Part shown: positions 25,684 to 34,085 of the stretch, in pieces
Layout: the number at the start of each line of letters is the position of its first letter
Position numbering within the stretch: the stretch's first letter is position 1
Origin: Agrobacterium tumefaciens
GTDB lineage: Bacteria; Pseudomonadota; Alphaproteobacteria; Rhizobiales; Rhizobiaceae
DNA: 64,000 nucleotides
Assembly (NCBI GenBank): GCA_025560025.1
Contig: CP048485.1
Location: 1,116,001 to 1,180,000, forward strand
Direction of reading: 5' to 3'
Program-made: the position numbers and the translations under genes
Notes under the pieces: model-generated
Database searches by the model: none
What the model was told of the DNA's origin: nothing
What the model saw: the letters and a program-made list of their open reading frames with translations, nothing else

Positions 25684-26313
25684 TTAGAAATCCGCCGTCA
25701 CGGGTTTCCACAAATGCTCCGGATCGAAGCCGTCGCAGCGCGCGATCACGATCCGGGTTCCGTTTTTAACGCGCCGCCGCAAAAGATCGGAACGGTCGGA
25801 CAGCGCCCGAAGCGAACCGTCACCCTGAAGCTTCTGCAGCATCGACCGCGAAAGCCCGAGTTCAGACGCCAGCAGGCGGTCAAGGCGTATGCCGGCCTGA
25901 AACGGAACCGCGAGATCGATCTCCGCCATGGGCCAGTCGGGAGGTTCATCCCGTATCTGTTTCGCGATATCGAATTCGGGAAACTCGTCGACGCGCTGCG
26001 ATTTACGTCGCAAGGCTTCGAGGTTGAAGGTCTCCGCCCTTATCCATTGCGGATCGTTGGACTGCAGCGCTTCGAGAACGGCAGGGCTTATGTCCCGGAC
26101 ATTCTGGCGCTCGAAAATCGGCCTGTTCCAGCTCTTGTCGCAGATCAGGCATCTATAGATAAGCCAGGCATCCAGCTTGCGGCCATTGGCATTGAGCCGG
26201 ATCTTGCCGCTGGCCTGAAATGCCCTCAGGCCGCCGCATCCGCTGCATGCAAGCCAGGGCTGGGGCGCCGTTCGTGGCGTAACGGTCCATTGGACCCTAA
26301 GTAAATTGCACAT
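25684..26313 (-). CDS. DUF1062 family protein
   Basis: About 209 residues starting MCNLLRVQW; an ATG at 26331 (MEDQETMCNLL) is an alternative. Two CxxC pairs, ACSGCGG and YRCLICDK, near residues 20-60 look like a zinc ribbon. The middle contains ALRRKSQRVDEF and the C-terminus DRLLASELGLSRSMLQKL, which could be an RNA- or DNA-binding helical or S4-like unit. The family is unstudied. A 5-10 bp stem lies across the alternative start (26319-26347). Confidence 0.72.
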   Translation of the reverse strand: MCNLLRVQWTVTPRTAPQPWLACSGCGGLRAFQASGKIRLNANGRKLDAWLIYRCLICDKSWNRPIFERQNVRDISPAVLEALQSNDPQWIRAETFNLEALRRKSQRVDEFPEFDIAKQIRDEPPDWPMAEIDLAVPFQAGIRLDRLLASELGLSRSMLQKLQGDGSLRALSDRSDLLRRRVKNGTRIVIARCDGFDPEHLWKPVTADF

Positions 26314-26331
26314 AGTCTCTTGGTCTTCCAT

Positions 26332-26781
26332 TCGGAAGTCCACCAAGATGGTGCAGGAGAAAACCCTTACGGGAACGGCATGGCGGTGTTCTTGGGTGGT
26401 GAAGAGCTGAGACAGCGGCGCTGCGCAGGGCACATTGTAACAATGCCAGACCGGTCTCTTGCCACCACCCGATGAACATGATCATACGCCGACAGCCTGC
26501 GGCTATCCGGCAATACGGGTGAAACTGGATTGAGACCGGTATTTACTTAGGCAAAGTCTACCTCGATGCGCCAATGCTCTTCGGCGGCGACAATAACAAA
26601 TGATCGCTCCGAAATAGAGTCATCCAGTGCAGCGAAAAGGCCGAAAGCCGTTGCGATGCGACTTTTATGCAACGTCAGGTGATCCGCCCATTCTTCCCGG
26701 TTCAAACGAGGCTACCGGCCGGATTTTATCTCTCATAAAAAATAATGGAAACATATACTTACACAACAACGGCTCGTGCGT
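26332..26781. other. 450-bp stretch without a recognisable gene
   Basis: Short frames here have poor composition and no homology that I can recognise. The part nearest the cytochrome gene is AT-rich (ATAAAAAATAATGG). It probably contains the DUF1062 promoter on the minus strand. The neighbouring remnant at 25471-25640 suggests that this segment may also be decayed sequence. Confidence 0.4.
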
Positions 26782-27426
26782 TTATTTCCGGGAGGCGGCG
26801 GTTTTATGCCTGCTATCTGCGGCTGTCGGAAACGGAAGCATACGTCGGAGAGTCGCGTCCTTGCGAATGAAATGGTGCCACAACGCCGCCGCCACATGAA
26901 GAAAGACGATGGCTGCGGCAAGGTAGGCGAGGGTGGCGTGAACCTCGCTCCAGAAGGCCTCCGCCTTGTCGGAAATCACCAGAGGCAATCCCGGCACGAC
27001 CACGAGGTCGAAGACGTAACTGGGGATTTGCAGAGGCGAGGTCGACGCAATTGCCCAGCCGGCGAGGGGAACGGCCAGCGTCAGGAACAGCAACGCGGCG
27101 TGAGCAGCCCGCGCGGCGAACCTCGCTGCCAGCCCTTCACCTTCTAGAGCCTGCGGCTTTCTACTGAAAACAGACCACAGGAAACGCGGCACGGCGAGGG
27201 CCAGCACCAGAAATCCTATCGACTTGTGATATTGGAACAGGTCGAACTGAAGAGCCGGGTCGATATTGTCGCGGCTCATCAGATATCCCAGCGCAAGCTG
27301 CGCCAGGAAAAGCACCGCGATTGTCCAGTGGAACGCGATTGCCACCAGTCCGTAGGATAGGGGCGTATTACGCCACACCCGTTCCCGCGTCGTTGCGCTA
27401 TCGGAATGATCCTCGAAATATCTCAT
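26782..27426 (-). CDS. Cytochrome b561 family membrane protein
   Basis: The 214-residue protein has four transmembrane helices with the four heme-b histidines placed as in b561: AFHWT (helix 1), FQYHKS (helix 2), SEVHATLAY and ALWHHF (helices 3-4). It begins 3 bp after the anti-sigma gene stop, so it is cotranscribed with an ECF sigma/anti-sigma pair. Proteins of this group oxidise quinol or superoxide at the inner membrane and often accompany YceI proteins, one of which is encoded nearby. Confidence 0.88.
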   Translation of the reverse strand: MRYFEDHSDSATTRERVWRNTPLSYGLVAIAFHWTIAVLFLAQLALGYLMSRDNIDPALQFDLFQYHKSIGFLVLALAVPRFLWSVFSRKPQALEGEGLAARFAARAAHAALLFLTLAVPLAGWAIASTSPLQIPSYVFDLVVVPGLPLVISDKAEAFWSEVHATLAYLAAAIVFLHVAAALWHHFIRKDATLRRMLPFPTAADSRHKTAASRK

Positions 27427-27429
27427 CGG

Positions 27430-28209
27430 CTAGCTCAATTGTTGATAGGTGTCTTTCGCGATGGCGTCCATGCGGTCGGATGGCAGGTTCCCGACCAAAG
27501 CGCAGCGGATGGTTTCGTCGTCCCAGGAGATGGCCTCCAGTGAACCAAGGCTGGACCGCCGCATGGCGGTGTCGCTCGAATCGGCCGCAGCCACGATATA
27601 AAGAGTGACGCGCTGCCCGCTTTTATCCTCATACATCAGCTGGGCGGCGGCGCCTTCGGAGCTGGGAAGAACCCGGCCGCCGACAAGGGACAGACCGTGG
27701 CGGGTGAGGTCGGGAATGTTCAGTTTGCGGTCCAGCCGCTTCGAAAGCCATTTCGGCAGGCTGGAAGCATTCTCCGCATCGGCCCGGATTTCCACCGGAT
27801 GCAGAACCTCGCTCGCAAACAGCTTATGTGCCTGCGTTGCATCCGCCACGATAGAATGGGCCGGTTCCGCGACCTGAGAGACCAGCCCGCGCCCGAACCA
27901 GCCGCCCGCCAAGCCAATGGCCAGAATGAGGATGGATGCCGCCGCCATGTTACGCCAATCGGCGCGCTGCGACCGCAGACGCCGCTCAATGCGGTAAACA
28001 TCAAGACGCTCGGGCAGGGCGTCGGTATCAAGCGGGCCGTAGAGAGCCTTCAGCGTCGCATTCTGCTGTTGCCATATCGCGACCTTGCTTGCGTCGGCCG
28101 GATTGGAGGCGAGGTGGGCACGAACGGCGTCACGCTGCCTGTCTTCGAGCTGCCCGTCGACATAAGAGATGAGATCGGCTTCGGTTATCTGCGGTTCGCT
28201 GCCGGTCAT
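27430..28209 (-). CDS. Transmembrane anti-sigma factor
   Basis: The 259-residue protein has a cytoplasmic N-terminal anti-sigma domain (EADLISYVDGQLEDRQRDAVRAHL, residues 10-35), a single membrane helix (AAASILILAIGLAGGWFGRGLV, about 90-110) and a periplasmic C-terminal domain. It overlaps the ECF sigma stop by an ATGA and so should be made in step with the sigma factor. The periplasmic part presumably senses the inducing signal. No zinc-binding HxxxCxxC is seen, so it is not a classical ZAS protein. Confidence 0.85.
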   Translation of the reverse strand: MTGSEPQITEADLISYVDGQLEDRQRDAVRAHLASNPADASKVAIWQQQNATLKALYGPLDTDALPERLDVYRIERRLRSQRADWRNMAAASILILAIGLAGGWFGRGLVSQVAEPAHSIVADATQAHKLFASEVLHPVEIRADAENASSLPKWLSKRLDRKLNIPDLTRHGLSLVGGRVLPSSEGAAAQLMYEDKSGQRVTLYIVAAADSSDTAMRRSSLGSLEAISWDDETIRCALVGNLPSDRMDAIAKDTYQQLS

Positions 28210-28718
28210 TTTATCACCTTGAGATTTGGCTGGTCTTCCTGGGTCATTCGGGCGAGAGCCGTTCGGGCCCGCCCGAGACGGGACATCAGCGTGCCCAGCG
28301 GAATTTCAAGAACATCTGCCGCTTCCGCATAACTGAGACCCTCGACGACGACGAGGAGCAGGGCCTCGCGATGTTCGCCGGAAAGCTTTTCAATAGCGCG
28401 GGCTATTTCGGCAAGCGCAATCCGGCCCGTCTGCGCCGCCGGCACAAACAGCTGTTCCGCAACATCGTCGATCGGGATTTGCGAGGGCCGGCGATTTCGT
28501 CCGCGCAGATTGTTGCGGTAGACGTTGACGAGCACCCGGTACAACCACGGACGCAACGGTCCCTGCGGTTTCCACAGCGCCTTTTTACGGATGGCTCTTT
28601 CCAGACAGTCCTGGACAAGATCGTCAGCCGTGTCACGATCATGCGTGAGCGCATTCGCGTAGCGGCGAAGCGCTGGTATGCAACTCGTCATCTCGTCCAG
28701 AAAATCCGGCATGGACAC
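28206..28718 (-). CDS. ECF-subfamily RNA polymerase sigma factor
   Basis: The 170-residue protein has sigma region 2 (ALTHDRDTADDLVQDCLERA, about residues 23-45) and region 4 with its helix-turn-helix (LSYAEAADVLEIPLGTLMSRLGRAR, about 128-152). The start is either GTG at 28718, which overlaps the previous stop as TAGTG, or ATG at 28712. Its gene lies between a COG4315 protein and a membrane anti-sigma factor. An identical candidate promoter occurs before both flanking transcription units, suggesting self-regulation. Confidence 0.9.
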   Translation of the reverse strand: MSMPDFLDEMTSCIPALRRYANALTHDRDTADDLVQDCLERAIRKKALWKPQGPLRPWLYRVLVNVYRNNLRGRNRRPSQIPIDDVAEQLFVPAAQTGRIALAEIARAIEKLSGEHREALLLVVVEGLSYAEAADVLEIPLGTLMSRLGRARTALARMTQEDQPNLKVIK

Positions 28719-29107
28719 TATTCCTTGGCAATGTGCCAGACGCCGCCGACGCCATCGCCCGTGACATCGCCGGGCTTGCTGTCCATCTGCCAGCGATAGA
28801 GCGGCTTTCCGTCATGCGACCATTGCATCGTACCATCTTTGCGGGAGATTGGTTTATAGTCGCCATCCGCCTTGTCGGTTTTCGAGGCGGCGAGGGGCGG
28901 CCATTTCTTTGCGCAGCCGTCGTAGCAAACCGATACGCCATTGGTATCCTTGTCGAATGTATAAAGGGTCATGCCCTTGGCGTCGGTCAGGATCGTGCCT
29001 TTGGCCGTTGCCTTTTCAATCACGGCGCCACCGGCATATGGTTCGGCAAGGGCAGCCGTGGCGGCAAGCGCTACAACGCCGGCCAGAACGAAATGATGTG
29101 CACGCAT
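28718..29107 (-). CDS. COG4315 repeat protein, secreted
   Basis: A 129-residue protein with a signal peptide (MRAHHFVLAGVVALAATAALA) and the COG4315 pattern ILTDAKGMTLYTFDKDTNGVSVCYDGCAKKWPPL, followed by DGTMQWSHDGKPLYRWQMDSKPGDVTGDG. These periplasmic proteins have a conserved Cys pair (CYDGC) and unknown biochemistry. The start at 29107 is the only one that gives the signal peptide. It is the first gene of the ECF operon, one base overlapping the sigma gene. Confidence 0.85.
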   Translation of the reverse strand: MRAHHFVLAGVVALAATAALAEPYAGGAVIEKATAKGTILTDAKGMTLYTFDKDTNGVSVCYDGCAKKWPPLAASKTDKADGDYKPISRKDGTMQWSHDGKPLYRWQMDSKPGDVTGDGVGGVWHIAKE

Positions 29108-29160
29108 GACGATAATCCTTTGAAGGGTAACGGATTGGACGATATGCCCGATATTAGACA

Positions 29161-29185
29161 AACACCCGCCCGCGGCATTTAATCC
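29161..29185 (-). promoter_or_regulatory. Candidate ECF promoter of the COG4315-sigma-anti-sigma-b561 operon
   Basis: On the minus strand GGATTAAA (29185-29178), 11 nt, GGTGTT (29166-29161). The same element with the same spacing stands before yceI. Read as -35 GGATT and -10 TGTT the spacer is 16 nt, normal for ECF promoters. Confidence 0.6.
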
Positions 29186-29218
29186 CACCGGGCTCGACTT
29201 TTTGCTGCCCCAGCGCCT

Positions 29219-29785
29219 TTATCTGACGCCCTTCAAATCAATGTCGAATGCAACCGTATTCGAATAGAGCGGCACTCCGACACCCATGCCATAGGGCAGG
29301 CGTGCAACATTGCCGGTGACGTGGAAGGTGACGGATCCCTTCTGTTGTTCAACGAACGTCGCGTGAAACGTTTCGGGTCTGGATATGCCTCTGGCTGTCA
29401 ATGTGCCTTCAACCACGGCGCTGCGCGGTCCGTCCTGCGTAACGCGGCTGGAGCGAAACACGATCTGCGGATAAACGGCGATATTGAAAACCGCGCTGGA
29501 TCGCAGGAAATTTTCCACCCGTTCTTGCCCGGTCTGGACGCTGGAAGGGTTGAGACTGATTTCCACGTAAGATCTGGCCGGCTGGTCCGGGTCGATATCA
29601 AAGCGGCCGGAAATATCAGGAATTGTGCCCTTGATCCCAGGGCCTGCAACCTGCGCAATTGAAAAGCGGATGTGAGAGGAAGGATCGATACGATAGCGTC
29701 CGGCCGCCGACGAGAATGGATTGGCAGACGCCGGCGTGCAAATCAATGTCAGGATAAGGAGGGTGATGGAGTGGGAATATTTCAC
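29219..29785 (-). CDS. YceI-family periplasmic protein
   Basis: A 188-residue protein with a signal peptide (MKYSHSITLLILTLICTPASA) and a YceI lipocalin-like domain starting YRIDPSSHIRFSIAQVAG. Conserved elements include GRFDIDPDQPARS and SVQTGQERVENFLRSSAVFNIAVYPQIVFRSS. YceI proteins bind isoprenoid or quinone-like lipids and usually accompany cytochrome b561. It is encoded just upstream of the ECF operon, with its own copy of the candidate ECF promoter. Confidence 0.9.
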   Translation of the reverse strand: MKYSHSITLLILTLICTPASANPFSSAAGRYRIDPSSHIRFSIAQVAGPGIKGTIPDISGRFDIDPDQPARSYVEISLNPSSVQTGQERVENFLRSSAVFNIAVYPQIVFRSSRVTQDGPRSAVVEGTLTARGISRPETFHATFVEQQKGSVTFHVTGNVARLPYGMGVGVPLYSNTVAFDIDLKGVR

Positions 29786-29821
29786 GGCGCAAGCTCCTTC
29801 ATGAGTAGTCGCACTCAGGAG

Positions 29822-29846
29822 AACACCGCAGGACGAGGTTTAATCC
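29822..29846 (-). promoter_or_regulatory. Candidate ECF promoter of yceI
   Basis: On the minus strand GGATTAAA (29846-29839), 11 nt, GGTGTT (29827-29822), about 37 bp upstream of the yceI start. It is identical in both half-elements and spacing to the site at 29161-29185. Confidence 0.6.
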
Positions 29847-30030
29847 GCACCACGCCGGCAGATCGTCAAAATCCCTCCTATAGGGGAATACCGCCTTTGA
29901 CTGTGCGTCGGGCAAAACATCCGTGAGGGAGATGCCTTCTATCAACAAATAATAATCGCATAAGATAGATTATGGAACTTAATTGTCATTTGGGATACGT
30001 GCTTTTAATCCCAATGACCTTTCAGGCAAC

Positions 30031-30300
30031 CTAGGCAATCGTCTTGATGCGGGCCAAACGATCCGCGAGATCGTTCCCGGCTATGCCGGAATGTCCCTTG
30101 CACCACGCTATTTCTACGTTCGGCTTACGAAGCAGTAAGCGATCCACATTCCGCCACAGAGCTCCATCCGGTATCTGTCGCTTCCGCGCTCGTGAATTCG
30201 GGTTGACGCGTTCCACCCGTTGGTCCGCCAAATTTCGCGCCAGCGATGGCACCCCTCAACGACATGAACGGAGTCCGGCCAAAGGTTGGCTGTCCGGCCT
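30031..30300 (-). pseudogene. Truncated, frameshifted RNase HI remnant
   Basis: One minus-strand frame reads NLWPDSVHVVEGCHRWREIWRTNGW, matching the middle of RNase HI around its catalytic DS. Another frame continues from about 30210 as QIPDGALWRNVDRLLLRKPNVEIAWCKGHSG and then GNDLADRLA, the C-terminal part with the flexible-loop His and last Asp, ending at the TAG at 30031-30033. The N-terminal part with the first catalytic Asp and Glu is missing. It is a decayed copy squeezed between yceI and an anti-sigma gene. Confidence 0.75.
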
Positions 30301-30327
30301 GGCGCATTTGTATCCAGCCTGACACTC

Positions 30328-31032
30328 TCACCGCGGCATTCGTGCAAAACCTTTCGCCAGAATCGGTCCGGTCGGTCTGCCCGTTGGTGATCCGCCTGCC
30401 TGCTCGAGCGTGATCTCGTAAAGCTGCTCGCTTTTTGGTGTCGGCAAAGCCGGTCCTGCGAGATGTGCGGATCGAACGCCTTCGATCAGGCCGAGTGAGA
30501 CTGGCCCAACCTCTTTGGAAGGCAAGGTCCATAGCTGGATCGTCTTGTCCTGCGGTACGGCAAAATCGGCCAGCATCCGCACAGTCGCCTTTTCGTTTCC
30601 GAAATCCTCGACCACGGCCTGAACTTCGCCAGCCTCGTTGACGAGGACTGCAATCACCAGCGGCTCCATTGTCCGCGTCAGGCTAAAGGTGAGGCCGGCG
30701 GCAAGAACGACAGTTGCGGCAATCGCGGAAATGGCAATCGATCGCCACCCGTTTCCTAGATTGTCGTTTGCGGTGCGGATCGGTTTATTGGCCGCGGATT
30801 TCTCCTGAAGCGGCAAACGGGATTGGATATTGTTCCATAACTCACCGTTGACGGCTGTGGGCTCAACGCTGGTATCGAGCGGCAGGAAGCGCTCCCGGCT
30901 TGCCGCGACTGCCGCCCGCAATTCGCCGTCACTTTCCATCGCCGCCTCGATGGCCGCAGCCTCCGACGTTTCGAGCAGCCCCAATACATAGTCGTCGGCA
31001 ATAGCGGGAATGTCTTTGCGATCAAACGTCAT
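30328..31032 (-). CDS. Anti-sigma factor, RskA-like
   Basis: A 234-residue protein starting MTFDRKDIPAIADDYVLGLL. The N-terminal anti-sigma domain covers residues 1-80, including YVLGLLETSEAAAIEAAM. One membrane helix follows (AISAIAATVVLAAGLTFSL, about 113-133), then a periplasmic RskA-type C-terminal domain with IQLWTLPSKEVGPVSLGLIEG. It overlaps the ECF gene stop by ATGA. It should hold the adjacent sigma factor inactive at the membrane until a periplasmic signal arrives. Confidence 0.87.
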   Translation of the reverse strand: MTFDRKDIPAIADDYVLGLLETSEAAAIEAAMESDGELRAAVAASRERFLPLDTSVEPTAVNGELWNNIQSRLPLQEKSAANKPIRTANDNLGNGWRSIAISAIAATVVLAAGLTFSLTRTMEPLVIAVLVNEAGEVQAVVEDFGNEKATVRMLADFAVPQDKTIQLWTLPSKEVGPVSLGLIEGVRSAHLAGPALPTPKSEQLYEITLEQAGGSPTGRPTGPILAKGFARMPR

Positions 31033-31580
31033 GCCATGCACTCCCGAAGCGCCGAAAGCCCGCGCCTTATCCAGGATTTCGTCGTCCCAAGCGGAACCCG
31101 CAGCCGGCCGGCGATTTCGCCATGGGAATATCCGGCGACGTAAGCCATCAGAATGCCCTGCCTTTTGGTCTCGTCGAGCGCACCGAGACATTCATAAAGG
31201 CGCGAATTCCTGTCGAGCTTCTGCCAGGCGGCGATCACTTCATCGGCCTGTTCGCTGTCGCGCAGCGTCTCGACATCCTGCACCGCGATTTCACGCCTGC
31301 CGTCCCGCAGAAGGTTCAGTGCCCGGTTTCTGACGATGGCGTAAATCCAGCCCCGCGCCGAACCTTGGTCCCTCCTATATTGGTGAGCATGCGTCCAGAT
31401 GCGCACGAAACTTTCCTGCACCACCTCTTCCGCCAGTTCCCGGCGCTTGACGATACGCTCGGCCACCGCGATCAACCGCCCCGCTTCACGGTCGAAAATA
31501 GCGCGCAATGCGTTTCGGTCGCCTCTGGCGCAGGCAGCGAGCGCCCTGTCGAGATCGTCCGGCACGGAGCCCATACGCAT
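31029..31580 (-). CDS. ECF-subfamily RNA polymerase sigma factor (second ECF locus)
   Basis: About 183 residues from ATG 31580 (MRMGSVPDDL; ATG 31574 also possible). Region 2 reads VVQESFVRIWTHAHQYRRDQGSARGW with the RNRALNLLRD segment after it. Region 4 is YSHGEIAGRLRVPLGTTKSWIRRGL. It pairs with the RskA-like gene through an ATGA overlap. The divergent DUF4394 gene 200 bp away and the fasciclin gene beyond are typical companions of this sigma/anti-sigma arrangement and are likely targets. Confidence 0.9.
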   Translation of the reverse strand: MRMGSVPDDLDRALAACARGDRNALRAIFDREAGRLIAVAERIVKRRELAEEVVQESFVRIWTHAHQYRRDQGSARGWIYAIVRNRALNLLRDGRREIAVQDVETLRDSEQADEVIAAWQKLDRNSRLYECLGALDETKRQGILMAYVAGYSHGEIAGRLRVPLGTTKSWIRRGLSALRECMA

Positions 31581-31777
31581 GCGAAACCTTTCGAGTTCTG
31601 ACCGCAGGAACGGCCGATCCTGGCATAATACCCATAGAGCGGCGATATGGATGCATGCGGCAGATATTTTTTTACCGGCTGCATCCAAACGCCCTGCCCC
31701 GCGTGTCTTCATTGCTGGAAGCGTTAAATGCCAAAGCTTGAACGGCTTCCAAACGGATCAACGCACGGGAGAAAGAC

Positions 31778-32566
31778 ATGACTACTATCCGCTTCACTCT
31801 GATCGCCTCCGTCGCTTTCGCAGCGACCGCAGGCGTCGCCGTTTCAGCGCCGGTACTTGGACTGACCGGAGACAGGACACTGGTAATGTTCGATAGCGAA
31901 AAGCCGGCCGTTACCAAGACGATGGATGTCACCGGCGTCGACAAGCTTGTCGGCATCGATTTTCGCCCCGGCAGCAAGACCGTTATCGGTGTAACGCCGG
32001 ATCATCGCATCGTCTCCATCAATCTTGAGACAGGCGCGGCAACCGAAGTGGCCAAGATGGACAAGATGCTGACCCTCACCGATGCGCCGGTGGTGGTCGA
32101 TTTCAACCCGATGGCGGATCGTCTGCGCTTCATGACCGGAACGACCAATCACCGCGTCCACCCCGATACCGGCGCCGTGACGGTGGATGGCGCACTCGCT
32201 TTCGAAGACGGCGACATGCACAAGGGCGAAACGCCCAACATCGTTGCCGCCGCCTATACCAACTCGATAGGCAAGCCGGAAAAAACGGCGATGTACAATA
32301 TCGATGCCACCATCGGCGCATTGATCCAGCAGACGAAGCCGAATGACGGCACGTTGAAAGCGATCGGCAAGCTTGGCCTCAAGGAAAAGCCGGCTACTTA
32401 TGCGTTTGACATTCACGGTGAGGAAGGCGGCAAGAACACCGCCTATCTGGCTGCGCGCAATACTCTCTACACCGTCAATCTCGAAACCGGCGCGGCCACC
32501 GAAGTCGGTGCAATCACCGGCGCGGAGAACGGCCTGCGCGATATTACGGTCCTTCCAGCGATGTGA
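31778..32566 (+). CDS. DUF4394 secreted protein
   Basis: The 262-residue protein has a signal peptide (MTTIRFTLIASVAFAATAGVAVSA) and beta-propeller-like repeats such as INLETGAATEV (near residue 85) and VNLETGAATEV (near 243). The DUF4394 core includes VDFNPMADRLRFMTGTTNHRVHPDTG. It is probably periplasmic or extracellular, with unknown function. GGGAGAAAG precedes the ATG. It is divergent from the second ECF sigma gene, which suggests co-regulation. Confidence 0.88.
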   Translation: MTTIRFTLIASVAFAATAGVAVSAPVLGLTGDRTLVMFDSEKPAVTKTMDVTGVDKLVGIDFRPGSKTVIGVTPDHRIVSINLETGAATEVAKMDKMLTLTDAPVVVDFNPMADRLRFMTGTTNHRVHPDTGAVTVDGALAFEDGDMHKGETPNIVAAAYTNSIGKPEKTAMYNIDATIGALIQQTKPNDGTLKAIGKLGLKEKPATYAFDIHGEEGGKNTAYLAARNTLYTVNLETGAATEVGAITGAENGLRDITVLPAM

Positions 32567-32595
32567 TTTGCGATCACGGGCTCCGAACAAAAAAG

Positions 32596-32622
32596 AAGGC
32601 TGGTCCGTTTGGGGCCAGCCTT
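32596..32622. terminator. Bidirectional terminator between DUF4394 and fasciclin genes
   Basis: AAGGCTGGTCC pairs with GGGCCAGCCTT around a short GTTTG loop with one G-U wobble. It is flanked by an A-run on one side and TTTT on the other. Confidence 0.8.
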
Positions 32623-32647
32623 TTCCATGACGCCGGTTATTCGCCGG

Positions 32648-33205
32648 TCACATCTTCGGAAGCAGAACCTTGTCGATGACGTGAATGACGCCGTTCGACT
32701 GCTTGACGTCGGCGATGGTGACATGCGCCACGCCGCCGGTCTCGTCGGTCAGCGTGATCTTGCCCATGCTTTCCTTGGCTTTCAGAATGCAGCCGCCAAC
32801 GGTCTTGACGTCATGCGTACCCTTGTCGTCCTTGATCATCTTTTCGATGGTTTTCGACATGGCATCGGCGGCCACCACATGGCAGGTGAGAACCTTGGTA
32901 AGCTGCGCCTTGTTTTCCGGCTTCAGCAGGGTTTCCACAGTACCCTTGGGCAGCGCCGCAAAGGCTTCGTTGGTGGGTGCAAAGACCGTGAAAGGCCCCT
33001 TCCCCTGAAGCGTCTCAACCAGGCCGGCGGCCTTGACGGCTGCGACCAAGGTCGTGTGATCCTTTGAGTTCATCGCATTTTCAACGATGTTCTTGTTTTC
33101 GTACATGGCAGCGCCGCCCACCTTCGGATTGGCGGCGAATGCGCTGACGGAGATGGCGGACACGATTGTTGCGACTGCAAGCGTGCCTATCGTGGACCTG
33201 ATCAT
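32648..33205 (-). CDS. Fasciclin (FAS1) domain protein, secreted
   Basis: The 185-residue protein has a signal peptide (MIRSTIGTLAVATIVSAISVSAFA) and one FAS1 domain with its two hallmarks: the H1 box GPFTVFAPTNEAFAALP and the H2-like end NGVIHVIDKVLLP. The start at 33205 gives the proper signal sequence. FAS1 proteins mediate adhesion or act as small secreted stress proteins. It converges on DUF4394 beside the second ECF locus. Confidence 0.92.
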   Translation of the reverse strand: MIRSTIGTLAVATIVSAISVSAFAANPKVGGAAMYENKNIVENAMNSKDHTTLVAAVKAAGLVETLQGKGPFTVFAPTNEAFAALPKGTVETLLKPENKAQLTKVLTCHVVAADAMSKTIEKMIKDDKGTHDVKTVGGCILKAKESMGKITLTDETGGVAHVTIADVKQSNGVIHVIDKVLLPKM

Positions 33206-33374
33206 CGTAATTTCCTCTTGTTCGATTGCCCCGACGCTCGCTACGCGCCTCCTCGGGCTGACACTCCACAATCGGAGCAAGGGAAGATACGAGCCGGACG
33301 GGAAAAGAGTTTCAGCCGATCCAGATTCGTTGAAAACTTATCCTTATAAGACGAGGAGTGACGCCCCTCACCCG

Positions 33375-34085
33375 TCAGATTGAGCCTAGCGAAACGCGCT
33401 TCTCCAGCGCGGACGCCTCTTCTTTCCGTTCGCTGTAACGGTCGGTCAGATAGGCTGAGGCGTCACGCGTCAGCAGGGTGAATTTCACCAGCTCTTCGCA
33501 GACATCCACTACCCGGTCGTAATAGGACGACGGCTTCATCCGGCCATCGGCGTCGAATTCCTGATAGGCTCTCGCGACCGAGGACTGGTTGGGAATGGTG
33601 ATCATCCGCATCCACCGCCCGAGGATCCGCATCTGGTTCACGGCATTGAACGATTGGCTGCCACCGGAAACCTCCATCACGGCAAGCGTCTTGCCCTGCG
33701 TCGGTCGCACGGATCCGACAGAAAGAGGAATCCAGTCGATCTGCGACTTCATGATGCCGGTCATCGCGCCGTGGCGCTCGGGGCTTACCCATAGCTGGCC
33801 TTCAGACCACAGCGACAGCTCGCGCAGTTCCCGTACCTTCGGGTGGCTGACGGGCGCCTCATCGGGCAAAGGCAGGCCTTTCGGATCGAATATCCGCACC
33901 TCGCATCCGAGCCTTTCGAGGAGCCGCGCCGCTTCGAACGCGAGCAAACGGCTGTAGGACACCTCGCGGAGCGAGCCGTAAAGGATCAGGATGCGGGGCT
34001 TGTGGGTTGCGAAGGATGGACGGAGCGCATCGAGATCGATCGACCGCAGATGCTCGCCATTCAGTGCCGGGAATGTATCAGGCAA
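33375..34085 (-). CDS. arsH: ArsH NADPH-dependent FMN reductase/organoarsenical oxidase
   Basis: About 236 residues of the flavodoxin-like ArsH family: [15 protein letters not shown] (FMN phosphate loop), [21 protein letters not shown] and [18 protein letters not shown]. It oxidises trivalent organoarsenicals. A TTG start at 34085, behind GGAAAG and overlapping arsC by 8 bp, is preferred. ATG 34121 (MASRYWIRK) is the alternative and would overlap arsC by 44 bp. It is the last gene of the arsR-acr3-arsC-arsH operon. Confidence 0.9.
   Translation of the reverse strand: MPDTFPALNGEHLRSIDLDALRPSFATHKPRILILYGSLREVSYSRLLAFEAARLLERLGCEVRIFDPKGLPLPDEAPVSHPKVRELRELSLWSEGQLWVSPERHGAMTGIMKSQIDWIPLSVGSVRPTQGKTLAVMEVSGGSQSFNAVNQMRILGRWMRMITIPNQSSVARAYQEFDADGRMKPSSYYDRVVDVCEELVKFTLLTRDASAYLTDRYSERKEEASALEKRVSLGSI

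Noticed and set aside
26319..26347. Stem over the alternative DUF1062 start as a regulatory hairpin
   Set aside because: Short interrupted stem (CTTGGT-CTTCC / GGAAG-ACCAAG) with no supporting evidence; may be chance.
26627..26899. 90-codon plus-strand frame in the gene-free stretch upstream of the cytochrome b561 stop
   Set aside because: It overlaps the cytochrome gene end, has no ribosome site and its residues look non-coding.
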